Shown: positions 21,901 through 46,600 of the stretch, in pieces
Position numbering within the stretch: the first letter of the stretch is position 1
Layout of the letters: every line of letters starts with the position of its first letter
From: Ditylenchus dipsaci
Lineage: Eukaryota > Nematoda > Chromadorea > Rhabditida > Anguinidae
Assembly (NCBI GenBank): GCA_004194705.1
Contig: SADC01001073.1
Location: 1-64,000 of the forward strand
Length of the DNA: 64,000 bases
Direction: 5' to 3'
Notes under the pieces: model-generated
Told to the model about the DNA's origin: nothing
Seen by the model: the letters and a program-made list of their open reading frames with translations, nothing else
Databases searched by the model: none
Position numbers and translations under genes: made by a program

Positions 21901-22820
21901 GGTATACCAACGACTCGATACAACGACTCGATACAACGACTCGATACAATTACGACTCGATACAACGACTCGATACACTTTTTAAAGCTCCTTTTGAAGC
22001 TCCTTTTGAAAACATCCTGATTGAAAACCCTGCTAATATTCCTTCGTTTCATTGATTTGTTTTCGTTTTGTTTCACTGGTGTTGGGAGCAGGACAATGAC
22101 CGCCTGGACAATTTACCGCCTGGACAATTGACCGCCTGGGCCGATTGACCGCCTGGACGATTGACCGACTGGGCCGTTTGACCCCCCGTGGCTTTTTGAC
22201 TATGTGTTGATTTTTTGACCATGTACCCCCAAAGGGTCAGCCCTTATCCCGGACCATGTACCCCAAAGGGTCAGCCCTTATCCCGGACCATGTACCCCCA
22301 AAGGGTCAGCCCTTATCCCGGACCATGTACCCCCAAAGGGTCAGCCCTTATCCCGGACCATGTACCCCCAAAGGGTCAGCCCTTATCCCGGACCATGTAC
22401 CCCAAAGGGTCAGCCCTTATCCCGGACCATGTACCCCCAAAGGGTCAGCCCTTATCCCGGACCATGTACCCCCAAAGGGTCAGCCCTTATCCCGGACCAT
22501 GTACCCCCAAAGGGTCAGCCCTTATCCCGGACCATGTACCCCAAAGGGTCAGCCCTTATCCCGGACCATGTACCCCAAAGGGTCAGCCCTTATCCCGGAC
22601 CATGTACCCCCAAAGGGTCAGCCCTTATCCCGGACCATGTACCCCCAAAGGGGCTTCCTATTGAATTAGGTTGCCTGCCGAAGGCAGGCAGGTAGAAAAT
22701 CTTTGATTTCAGTTGAATAAATGTTTGAATTTGAGAAAGTGTATCGAGTCGTTATATCGAGTCGTAATTGTATCGAGTCGTTGTATCGAGTCATAATGTG
22801 TATCGAGTCGTAGGGCAGTC
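21901..22820. mobile_element. array-armed foldback ('cgactcgatacaa' family) with 8-bp TSD
   Basis: The left arm (21901-21980) repeats cgactcgatacaa and the right arm (22740-22812) is the complement. The direct repeat gagggcat lies at 21893-21900 and 22821-22828. The interior has 'gggagcaggacaatgacc' (22086), which is the end of the 59059-59980 family, an array of 'gaccgcctggacaatt' (22097-22200) and then the 34-bp tandem array. Confidence 0.8.
22217..22650. repeat. 34-bp tandem array, about 13 copies
   Basis: The unit starts 'accatgtacccccaaaggg' and ends 'tcagcccttatcccgg', 33-35 bp long. Copies differ mostly by C4 versus C5 in the 'taccccc' run. One diverged unit and a piece of its flank ('ctgccttcggcaggcaacc') occur inverted at 27870-27965 inside another element. 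ORFs through the array are artefacts of its periodicity. Confidence 0.9.
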
Positions 22821-22924
22821 GAGGGCATACGGAGTTTCGCACCAAATTTTCGTAATTGTGCAGCGATTCTCGTAATGTGGCATCAAATTATTGTTTCGAC
22901 TTTTTTTTCTTTTTTTTTTCTATC

Positions 22925-24115
22925 ATCTAGTAGCTCTGTGATTCTAGTTTCTAACAAGGTGTAATATAGTGCAACATCTATGAGGAATGTAGAACAAAAT
23001 GGTATAAGTGAACCAAATCATTTTTTAACTTCATACTTTAACCTTTTTTTTTAAATGTTGCTTCAACACCCTAAAGACAGCTGATTTTGAGACCCCCTCC
23101 CCGTAAAAACTTTTGAAATCGCGTCTCAGAGAATTTTTTGTAGAGTTTTCACATTTCAGCTTTGTGCACGGGTTGCACAAAAAATTGAGATATCGCGTCT
23201 ATGTGCAAATCCATGATACCTGTATCAATTTTTAAATTCTCGCCTAACAATAGTATTCACATAGCAATTCTGAGGCCATATTCGTGCTCAGCATGGTCGA
23301 TTTTCGATAGAAATGTAATCAGAAAATCAGATCTGTGGTTTAAACAAAAAAGTACAGGGTGGCGCAAATTTTCGCCGGCATTTGTTTCGCTTATATTTTT
23401 TCGAATAAAATGTGCGTAAAAGGGCCATTGCCGTCTCCGACAACGGTTGTCCCCCACCAGCTCAAATTTTTTTCTTTATCGTTGGATTTATGTACGAATT
23501 TTTCAACTTGGTTTCTAACAAAGTATACCTAAAATTATTTTCTAGGCCTTGTTTTGTTAGAAACCAAGTTGAAAAATCCGTGCAGAAGTTGAACGATTAG
23601 GCAAAAATATTTGAATTGACGGCGGACAATTCAAAAGAGTTGGCAATGGCCCTTTAAAGGGGAATACCAGCGCATTATACTGCAAAATAAGGCGGAGACC
23701 AGGAGTTTTTCAAAACTCTTCCTTGTTTTCACTCGTTTCAACTCAAATCTAACATTTATGACCTTAACCTACTTTTAAAAAGTTGGCAGAAAACTTTCGT
23801 CGGATCAGGTAGAACGCTTATAGAAAACAGTCGAGAGAAAAAGAAATTGCTGGTCCCCCGCCTTAATTGCAGTGTAACACGCAATGTATCCTAAAATAGG
23901 AGGAAAAGAAAAATCCTCATTTAGGATACCCCCTAAATAGGATATTTTAGGATACTTTTCCTCCTAAAATGTCCTATTTTTTTATGAATAGGATACAAAT
24001 CTCATCCCTGTCTGAGGCACGATTTAAAAGTTCTTACGAGGTGTCTCAAAATCAGCTGTCTTTAATCTTTAATTAATACCTCGTTAGAAACTAGAATCGC
24101 GGAGCTGCATGATGC
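22925..24115. repeat. 1.2-kb foldback with nested palindromes
   Basis: The outer arms share 'gattctagtttctaac' and 'aaaatcagctgtctttaa' in opposite orientation. Nested within are a 'gggccattgcc' TTAA-type palindrome (23416-23657) and a 'taggaggaaaag' hairpin (about 23890-23985). The 'tctagtttctaacga' end also appears at 32340-32530. Confidence 0.6.
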
Positions 24116-24173
24116 TTTTATTAATTTTTGAAAAAGCTTTAAAAAATTTAATAGATAAAAAGGAAAAATTATT

Positions 24174-24418
24174 ACCGTATTTTCTGTAGTAAGTCCCCGG
24201 GGGAGTTATTTTTCAACCCTTAAAAAATCGGAAAAAAAATATTTCGATTTTGAGATTTTCGGATGCCCGACCGAAATCTAAAAAGTGGAATCAACTAAGA
24301 TCGTGGTGATTAAGAAAACGCAAAAAACAGATTTACAAAAATTTTCCTTAGGCTGAGATATGGGGTCGAAATAGGGGGAGTTATTAGAGAGGGGGGACTT
24401 AATAGAGAAAATACGGTA
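24174..24418. mobile_element. MITE with 'accgtattttct' ends
   Basis: 'taccgtattttctgtagtaa' and 'agagaaaatacggta' are the inverted ends. From 24420 to 26480, apart from the 25241-25480 MITE and a half copy of this end near 26035, I see no gene; this is presumably the kinase upstream region. Confidence 0.6.
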
Positions 24419-25240
24419 AATTTGCTGCAAATTACGAGAATTTGTTGCGAAATTCCGTTATTTCCAAAGTCACTTCGGCAAAGTGTGATAGTGTTTTTCT
24501 CCTTTTTTCATTGATCTAGATTGGTTGACTCAAAACCTTTTTTGCATTGTATCGTCAAGCAGACATAAGTAAGCTGCAGTAACAGTTTATACTTTGGCAA
24601 CTTTGACTATGTCACTGAGAATATACCTCTTTTAAAAAGCCAAATACCCTTTTCATTATTTTTTGCTGGGTCACAACATGGTTATCATCCTCAGATTAGT
24701 GTGGGATTAGAACTGTGTGTGTTCAAATGGTCTACCTGCACAATCACAACTGTCTCTTTTTCTCTGCAATGTTCCGCATCACTAATTTACCTATCATCAA
24801 TCCGAAGGAGAGTGAGCTGGGGAGTGAATGGTCGTCGTTTTCCTACTAGGCGGCCTTCTTGCCAACCTGCCCACTCCACAACAACAATAATACCATTTAA
24901 AGGGAGGGGATTGATTGAGAGTGGGATGCAGACTAGTGGCAGAGATGCGGAACGTTTGCAACTGAGAAAGCGAGGCTGGATGCAAAGAGTTATTTGCAGG
25001 TCACTCCCTGCACTACCACTACTACAATTATTTCAGCCACTCAAAACACAGAGATGATGAGGATCTTTACTGTCTAAACTATTAGATTGTTGCAAAGTTT
25101 GTCTTAAATTTCCTAATATTATGTCCAAGATTATTTTACAACATTTGAAGCTTTTTAATTCCACTCTTTTTTAAATTTTTGTGTTTTATAAGTGAGTAGA
25201 ACACCTGCCGAAAAATGTTTCTGATTCTATTGTAGACTTC

Positions 25241-25480
25241 TTAAAGGGCCTGACCTCTTCCTACTCGGTGGTCCCCCGCCAATTCAAAAATTTTCCCTTG
25301 ATCATTGGACTTCTGTACGGAATTTTCCGCCACGTTTATAACAAAACCAGGCCTGAAATCAAATTTTAGGCTTAGTTTTGTTAGAAACCTAGCGGAAAAA
25401 TCCGTACAGAAGTCCAATGATCAAGGAAAAATTTTTGAATTGGCGGGGACCACCGAGTAGGAAGAGGTCAGGCCCTTTAA
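25241..25480. mobile_element. near-perfect palindromic TTAA MITE
   Basis: 'ttaaagggcctgacctctt' and its exact complement form the ends, and most of the 240 bp pairs with itself ('tggtcccccgccaattc'...). TTAA is present at both ends, as expected for a TTAA-targeting superfamily such as piggyBac or Kolobok. It has no coding capacity. Confidence 0.8.
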
Positions 25481-26486
25481 AGCTTCTTTTTGATATTTTT
25501 TCTCTAAATTTATCACTGAGTAAAAAAACTTTTTCCAAGATTTATCTAGCCAAAATCAGTGGGTTTTTGTTAGCTGAAATCGCTGTTTTTCCATGACCAA
25601 ATGCTATTAATTTTGGAAGAACGCCATGATTATAAAGAATCCAAAACTTTTGAAAGTCGAGTAAAGGCAAAAAATTTATTTTGTCTAATTGCTAAAAAAC
25701 ATGCGCCATCACACCAAAAGCAGACTGTATGCTAGATTTAGTAACCCAACCATCGTCCAACAATAACGATTGAGCACTATCCGTGCTCAATCATTAGTCT
25801 ACTACTCAATCATCTCTAAATTCTGTTTTTATGCTGTCTACCAATGTATTGTGGCCTAAACCACACGCCCAGACTTCCACCACTGTTAGGACCAGGCAAC
25901 TATTCTCTACTAATCCCTCGGGAGGAACGGAACGCAGGAACGCCAAAAAATGAAATTCCACGGAATTTTCTCCCGCGGAATTCTCGCCTTGCCGTTTGAA
26001 GTCCTGGTCAAAGATGATGAGTAATGGGAGTTATCAGAAAAAATACGGTAAATTTCTCTAATTTAAGGCTGTATTTTGGGTGAACTATAAGAAATAAAGG
26101 TGAGCATTTACCGGTGGGAGAGAGGAAGTGCCCCGTTCAGATCTATCCACCGTTTATCTCTGTATCCTTTTTCATTCTGGTTCCTTCACTCTAATTCCAC
26201 TTTGTTCTTCTCAAATCCATACTTGGAGAAGTGGTGAGATGCAAGAGGCAGATAAAGATTTTGTGTTTTTATTGTGTTTGCAATATTAATAATATAATAA
26301 ACATTTCTTGTGCTCCACTTTGCAAGCACTCCATCCTCTTTCATTCCTGCTAGAAATACATGTTAGGATTACTACATATTGCTCAATATCAGCTTAGACA
26401 ACCATAGCTTTCACTATTTCCAGGTATAACCCTCATAAATGGTACTGAGTGAGCCAAGTATCAGGTGAAACTTCTCCGATTTCTCC

Positions 26487-39592
<13,106 letters not shown>

Positions 39593-40016
39593 ACTGATGA
39601 AAGAAGTCGATTCGTATGTTTACGTGCAAAAGTTTTCACCTGTCATAAATGTGCCTTTTTGATTTCACAAATGGATATTATACATGGTGTAATTAAACAA
39701 GATATTTATTGTCCAAATAAAAACAAGAAAATTTGATGAATTGTCGATACAAATAGTTAACTGGTCGGTCACACATAGGTGGTAAATAAGCGTTAGAGGT
39801 TCATACCTTTTCGGCACTGAGTTAAATATTTTCGAAGAGTGCTACGCATTTGGAAAAACCAAGATCTCGAAACCAAGTCATATACCTAAATTTTAGAGAA
39901 AAAAATCCAAGATCTCAGAAGGCGTATAGATGCTTGGATAGAAATTATAACAACGCTATTTATGGATCTTTATTCGCTGAAATACGAGACCATTACCATA
40001 CCCAAAAGGTAAAAAC

Positions 40017-40285
40017 TAGGGTTGTTGAAATAGCCGGCTATTTATTTTTCGGCTATTTAGCCGGTTATATAGCCGGCTAAATAGCCGAAAATAGCCGAAA
40101 ATCGGCTATTTATAAAAAAATTAATGCTTAATTTCTTTCAAATTTTCTTATTTTTTAAATTTTTTTCTAGTTTCATTTAAAAATAGCTCATTATTTAAAT
40201 AGCGGCTATTTACCGGCTATTTTGCCGGCTATTTTCGGCTATTTAGCGGCTAAATAGCCGGCTATTTAGCCGTTGAACAACTCTA
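40017..40285. mobile_element. hAT-type MITE with 8-bp TSD
   Basis: Ends 'tagggttgttgaa' and the complement 'tagagttgttcaa'. The direct repeat gtaaaaac lies at 40009-40016 and 40286-40293. The 269-bp body is built of the word 'atagccggctatt' and variants. From 39600 to 40008 I see only the kinase 3' flank. Confidence 0.85.
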
Positions 40286-40287
40286 GT

Positions 40288-40800
40288 AAAAACCCAACTC
40301 GTCTCAAACCCAACTCGTCTGAAGTCCCAACTCGACCCAATTTTGTTTTTTTACAATTCAGCCGGTGTATCCCGATTGTCGGTAACACTGTTGCTTTTAG
40401 GCTTAGGCCAGCGTATGTTAGGACAGGCTCAAACGTATTTTCTTTTACTTTTTTGGATATATGAAAGCTGAATCATGAAAAGTTAGAATTGAGAAGAGTT
40501 GGGACTTGAGACTTCAATCGTTGAGACGAGTTGGGTGTCGTTCATCCAAAAAGAGACTAGTCTTGGCCAGTAAGAATCAATTAACCGGCGCAATCAACCG
40601 GTGAATTTGCCGGTGGGCCACTGGTTGATCAAATTTATCAACCGGTTGATTTACCGGAAATTAATCAACCGGCTGATAGTGGATGTGACGGTTGATTGTT
40701 CGAAATTTCCGATCAACTGGTGTGAAAAAACCAAAAATTTTGCCGAAATTAATTCACTTGTTGACCATTCAATCAACCAGTTGACCAACCAAGGAGTATA
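40288..40800. repeat. short-word arrays 'cccaactcgtct' and 'aatcaaccggttgat'
   Basis: The 'cccaactcgtct' word (40293-40345) is complemented at 40495-40545. A separate block at 40575-40800 repeats the near-palindrome aatcaaccggttgat. Both look like small array-type elements without coding potential. Confidence 0.55.
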
Positions 40801-41330
40801 CCGTATTTTCTGTAATCATAGACCCGGGTCTATAATTTTTCAACCGTCCGAAAATCGGAAAATTTCGAAGTCGTACTCGAGATTTTTGGGTGCTCAATCA
40901 AAATCTAAGGCCTCACCCACAATGCAAATTCAATCCTCAACCTTGGCGAAGTGTTTTAAGCTTTTTTCAGCAGGAAATCTCAGATTTTTATTTAGAAGTT
41001 TGGTGTCATATGGAAGCTGAGATCCAGGGCTATCTTTTAACATCAAAGTTGCATAGGAGGAAAATAAAAATTGTGAATAAAAGTCGGTAATCTTCAACAT
41101 AATCCTCAACATGATCCTCAATGAGGATTGAGGATCATGTTGAGGATGAACGCACTTTTATCTATAATTTTTATCTTCGCCTTCTGCAAGTTTGGTGTCA
41201 AACGATAGCCCTGGATCTCAGCTTCAATATGACAATAAACTTATAAATGAAAATTTGAGATTTCCTACTGAAAAAAGCTTAAAACACTTCGCCAAGGTAG
41301 AGGATTGAGGATGCATTGTGGGAGAGGCCT
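40801..41330. repeat. palindrome with an 'accgtattttct' end and 'agctgagatccagggct' arms
   Basis: 'ttggcgaagtgttttaagct' (about 40942) and 'gaagctgagatccagggcta' (about 41013) are complemented around 41195-41310; a smaller hairpin of 'cctcaacatgatcctca' is at about 41100-41145. The left end at 40801 matches the MITE at 24174. Confidence 0.6.
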
Positions 41331-41334
41331 AAAA

Positions 41335-42130
41335 AGGACAAACCTTTTTTTGGAGCAAAAAGGCTTTTTTTGGGTCAAAAAGACTTTTTTGTAGAGACAG
41401 AAACAAGACAAGATCTTGGCCAAGATTTTGTCTTGTCTTGCCCCAATTTTGACCGAAAATCTTGTCTTGGGAGGGAATCAGTCACTTCTGTCCCGGACAT
41501 TTCTGTCCCGGACAGTTCTGTCCCGGACATTTCTGTCCCGACACTTCTGTCCCATTTCCAATTTACTTAAAATTTGCATATTTTCCTAAATTTAAGTTTG
41601 AAACCTGTGGAAAAACTAAGTGATAATCATCGAAGGACACATATTGAGTAGTAGCCAGAGTGGTACACATAGGAAGGGGTAAGCAGGACACCACCCAGAA
41701 GGAGGTATTTAGGTGGTGGCATCCAAGAGGAAATACCCAGAAAGGGGTACCTAGGTGTGGTGGTGGCGTCCAGGATGAGGTAACTACGTGGTGATATTTA
41801 GGAAAGCGCTCCCAGTTGATGGTACTTAAGTAAGAATATTCAGAATGGGATCCTCAGGAGGGTATGCCCAGATGAGGTATAAATTTTGGTTGGTATGCAA
41901 ATTATAAGTAAATTTGGAAACGGGACAGAAGTGTCGGAACAGAAATGTCCGGGACAGAAATGTCCGGGACATAAGTGTCATGTAACCTTTTTTGTAGAGA
42001 CAGAAACAAGACAAGATCTTGGCTAAGATTTTGTCTTGTCTTGCCCCAATTTTGACCCAAAATCTTGTCTTGGGATCTTGTTTGGTCATTTCTAGAAATC
42101 TTGGTCTCGGTTTTCTGGCCAATCTTGTAT
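41335..42130. repeat. ctgtccc element between 90-bp direct repeats
   Basis: Arrays of ctgtcccggacatt at 41485-41560 and the complement at 41925-41975 mark a second ctgtccc element. It is bracketed by two direct copies of a roughly 90-bp segment, 'gtagagacagaaacaagaca'... to 'aaaatcttgtcttggga' (41390-41472 and 41993-42072). An 8-bp duplication was not seen, so the direct repeats may stem from recombination rather than insertion. Confidence 0.65.
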
Positions 42131-42514
42131 GCAAAATTCACAAATAACCCACAGACCATTTTATCGTTTTTAGGGCCCATAAAATACCCGAATTATGTTT
42201 ATGGGACTTATAAAAGATTTAAAAAATGACGGGCGGGACAATTTCGTCCCGCTCGCCGTCCCAAAATCCCGCCTGAATATTTTTCAACAATGTCCCGTCA
42301 TGGTGTTCCGTCCGGAAAAAAATTATTCAAATTTCGTCCCGTGTCGTCCCAAAGGTGTCAAACTTGCATCTTTAATAAAACACGGTCGAAACTGAAAAAT
42401 GCCGTTTTTGACTGAAAATGCTGAAAATGCTTTTAGCTGAAAAGTGCCGTCTTTTTTTCTTTTAGTAAAGAAGTGAACATCAATACAATTTTTCAAAGTA
42501 ATGACACTTACACT

Positions 42515-42710
42515 AGCCCTGCGACTATTTTTTCTAACGACGTATCATTTGTTGCAACATGTTGCAAAATGTAGCACGGAAAGGTAAAAGTATGAATCAA
42601 ATTATTTTTCCGACTCGCTTCACATTTTGACGTTTTTGTGCTAAATTTCGCAAAGCTGTTGCAGCAAATGATACACCGTTGGAAAATAGAGTCACAGGGC
42701 TACCTGATAA
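42515..42710. repeat. palindrome with 'tagccctgcga' ends
   Basis: 'tagccctgcgactattttt' and its complement around 'atagagtcacagggcta', with inner 'gtatcatttgttgcaac' arms. It is nested between 'aaaatgctgaaaatgc' style words. Confidence 0.6.
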
Positions 42711-43059
42711 TGAAAAATTGTTTAGTTATCTGGCACTTTTCAACTTTCTTTTTCGAAAAATAAAAACAGACGGCACTTTTCAGCATTTTTCAGTTTCGAC
42801 CATTAAACACACGTCAAACAATATAAAAAGTACAAGATCAAGAACAGGGAAAAAAGTGCGTAAAAAGTTATTACACAGACCACAAGTTTTGCTATAAAAA
42901 TTTATACTATCAATCTTGGTTTTTGGCCAAGATCTTGGCCACGACCTTGCTTGCCCGTTTTTAAAATCTTGCTCTTGGTCTTAGTCAAAATTTCAGTTAA
43001 AAATTTTGTCTTGGAATCTTGCTTGGTCTCCACTTTCTGTCTCTACTTTTTTGGGGCAA

Positions 43060-45600
43060 ATATTGTTGGTTCAAAAAGACCTTTTTGGGGGCAAAAAGAC
43101 TTTTTTCTGGACCAAAAAGACTTTTCTTTGGGGCAAAAAAACTTTTTTTTGGAGCAAATTGGCTTTTTTTTGGTGCAAATTTTTTAGTTGTAATTCTGCA
43201 TTCCCTTTTATTTTCCTAAAGGCACGTTCACATAAAAACAAAATCCCGTACCCACACCCACACTCTCTATTGTGAACACTCAAAATCTCGCACCCACACT
43301 CAGACCCACACCCGCACCCACACTCGTGTTCACAATAAGCTTTGAAAATCCCACACCCACACTCAGACCCACACCCGCACCCACACCTGTTCACAATGAG
43401 GAGTGTGGGTGTGGGAGCGGGTGTGGGTGCGGGTGTGGGCAAATCTCACATTAGTTGCAAATCTCACACCCAGTTTTTGATCGTGACTACTTATACTGCT
43501 TCAAACAGTACTCTTTTCAACAATTTATAACCCAATTGACTTCAAACATCATTATATTGTTGTGTTCTTGTTCTTATATTTATTTTCTGAGCTACATCTT
43601 CTCAGTGTAGCTCAATTAAGTTGATTCAAACCGATTGCTATCCCCAGACTACCCCGGTTGTCTACCCCGAACTACCCAGATTTTTTCTGTCAACAAACGC
43701 AATGTCAGATTACCAATTGTTCAGTTCAATATTTTATCCGTGGTATATGTCGCAGTACCCAGTTGGTAGTACTCAGTTTATGTTAAGCAAGTTTCGATAC
43801 CGAGGTGTTTCGCAATCGGTGGTACCTTCGTAGTGGTAGAACGTCGGTAGTCGTAGTAGTACCTTGATGGTGGTACCAAGTCGTTTCCAAACCACCCAAA
43901 AGAAACCGAAACCACCAAAAACAACCCAAAACTACCGAAAACCATCCTAAACCACCCAAAATGTGTGGCTCTAAGTAATTTCGGGTGCTTCGGATGCTTT
44001 TGGGTGTTTTTGGTTTGGTGGTGTTTGGGGTGGGTTAAGGTGGTTCGTGGTAGTTTGGGGTGGTTCGGGATGCTTGGGGTGCTTTCGGGTCGTTTTGGGT
44101 GGTTTTTCTTGGTTTGGATATAATATAATTGTGGCCGAAAATACCTTTTTTGTGGCCGAAAATCTTTTTCTTGTCGCCGAAAGTTGGTTTCGACACGAAA
44201 TTAACAATTTTTGAATTTTTTAAGCGAAATTCGACCCACTCCGGAATGGCCGAAAGGCCGAAATAATTGGTTTCTGGGGGTTTACTAAAGGGGAGTAAAC
44301 TTTTTGAGAAAAATCGATTGAGCGGATCAGATTTCGGGTCCGATAGGCTTAATCGCTCAGAATTCCAGGTTTATGGTGGTTTTGAGTAATTCAGAGTGGA
44401 TTTGTGGGCGATTAAGCCCGTTGGACCCGAAATCTGATCCGCTCAATCAATTTTTACTCCCCCTTTAGTAAACCCCTAGAAAACCAATTATTTCGGCCTT
44501 TCGGCCATTCCGGAGTGGGTCCTGAGCCATCTGGTCTTTCCTCACCCCTGAATTTCACTCAAAAAAATTCAAAAATTGTTAATTTCGTGTCGAGACCAAC
44601 TTTCGGCGACAAGACAAAGATTTTCGGCCATAAAAAAAGATTTTCGGCAACAATTTTTTTCGGCCACAAAAAAGAGATTTTCGGCCACAAAAAAAGTTTT
44701 GCCCAAAAAATATATGAATAACAAAAAAATCAAGGACTTGCTGATAAATTGTCTAGAACACAACGCAATGGACGAGTACCAGGCGTTGAAAAAACTTTCG
44801 GGATTTGAAAATCTGATTGTGAACAGGGTCAGAGTGTGGGTGTGGGACTGAGTGTGGGTGCGGGATTTTCAAAATCTGATTGTGAACAGGGTGTGGGTGC
44901 GGGTGTGGGTCAGAGTGTGGGTGTGAGACTGAGTGTAGGTGCGGGATTTTCAAAATCTGATTGTGAACAGGGTGTGGGTGCGGGTGTGGGTCAGAGTGTG
45001 GGTGCGGGATTTTCAAACCCTATTGTGAACACGAGTGTGGGTCTGGGTGTGGGTGCGAGTGTGAGTTCGGGTGTGGGTGCGAGATTTTGGGATATGTGAA
45101 CGTAGCTTAACACAAAAAGTATGTTTTTTGGGGCAAAACTATTTAGGGGGGGGGGGGGTTTACTAAGAAGTGCTCAAACTATTTTTGCGAGAAAAATCGT
45201 TTGAGCAAAAACGAAGAAAAATCGATTCTATCCTAAGCTAAGTTTCTTAGAAACTGAGCTTAGGGTGGTTTAAAGTGGAATAACGTGCGATTCTAAGCGA
45301 TTAAGTCCATCTGACTGGAATTCTGATCCGCTCAATCGATTTTTCTCGCAAAAATTTAACCACTTCTTGGTAAAATCCCCCCCCCCCCCAAAGAACAGTT
45401 TTGCCCCAACAAATCATACTTTTGTGTTAGAAAAATAAAAAAGAATGCAGAATTAAAACTAAAAAAATTTGCACCGAAAAAGCCATTTTGCTCCAAAAAA
45501 AGTTTTTTTGCCCCAAAGAAAAGTCTTTTTGCTCCAGAAAAAAGTCTTTTTACCACCAAAAAAGTCTTTTTGAACCAACAATATTTGCCCCAAAAAAGTC
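43060..45600. repeat. multi-level nested foldback
   Basis: Level 1: 'gcaaaaagacttttttgg' arrays at 43060-43215 and the complement at 45425-45600. Level 2: 'cccacacccgcacccacac' arrays at 43245-43455 and the complement 'gtgtgggtgcgggtgtggg' at 44820-45090. Level 3: 'tttcggccacaaaaaagat' arrays at 44125-44185 and 44590-44705. Level 4: the shared foldback core at 44225-44520. Between 43460 and 44120 I see 'accacccaaa' type tracts but no gene. Confidence 0.75.
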
Positions 45601-46600
45601 TTTTTGATCCAAAAAAGTCTTTTTGCCCCAGCTAAATTTTGCCCCAAAAAAAGTCTTTTTGCTCTAAAAAAATTGTTTGTCCATCTAAAAAACGAGATTG
45701 GCAGAGCTCGTGGGAGCTAAGAAAACGCAAAGAAGATGTTTTCAAATGTTTACTCTGCGCCGAGATACAGACTCTCAAAGTCGAGGGGGGGTCCATAATT
45801 AGAGACGGGTCTATAATAAGAGAAAACTAGGGTCTGCAGGCGCCTATCGGCGCCTATGCCGTTCGGGAACATCACTATGCCGTTCGGGAACATCACTATG
45901 CCGTTCGGGAACATTAGTGGTTCATTAACAATAATAGTTCGGGTAGATTAATCTTTTGAGTGCGTTAATGGTTAGGCCAGATCATCCACCCTACCTGTTA
46001 ACCCACCTACTCTACCTCGCGTACCCTCGCCTAGCCTCGCTTACCCTCGCCTACCGTCGCCTATCCTCGCCTTTCTTCGCCTACTTCGCATACCTTCGCC
46101 TATCCTCGCCTCTCCTCGCTCATTCTCGCCTACCCTTGCCTATCCTCACCTATCCTCGCCTACCTCGCCTACCCTCGCCTATTTAGCCTACCATAACGTA
46201 CACCTGACCTAGTCCCCAGGGTCTACGTTATATCAAAGTTTGACTGTAGAGATTTTTTTCTGAACACTTGACTACACTATCTGGCTACCTATCCACCCTA
46301 AGTGGCCATTTACCTACCCTACCTGGCAGAAAAGTGGGCTTGAACACAAAAATCCACCTTAAATCCAGGCTAAAATCCGCCGTCATCAATTTGAAGGGCA
46401 AGGAACACTTTTTTTAAAAGCAACTTCAATTATACGTGTTAGAGCTTAAAAGAAAGCCAAGATGTTGTTCTTGAGGGTTCCGCAGAGATATCCGACATTA
46501 ATTTGCAAAAAATGGCAGTAAAGTGGGCTTGAACACAAAAATCTACTTTGAATCCAGCCTAAAATCCACCATCACCAATTTGGAGGGCAAGGAAAAGATG
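45185..46600. repeat. right member of the 40-kb-spaced inverted repeat pair
   Basis: This carries, in reverse order and orientation, the landmarks of 3750-5035, including 'caggcgcctatcggcgcc', the 'cctatcctcgcc' minisatellite (46010-46195), the Tigger-like 'atatcaaagtttgactgtag' and 'agtgggcttgaacacaaaaa' (present twice). From 46600 to 47960 no gene is supported; a ccaagtgg-type fragment is near 47290. Confidence 0.75.

Noticed and set aside
22217..22650. Array of about 34-bp repeats as a CRISPR
   Set aside because: There are no spacers; units are directly adjacent and the window is eukaryotic. It is a tandem repeat.
22215..22695. ORFs of 111-149 aa over the 34-bp array
   Set aside because: Same reason: the three forward frames are open and give the same repeated peptides.
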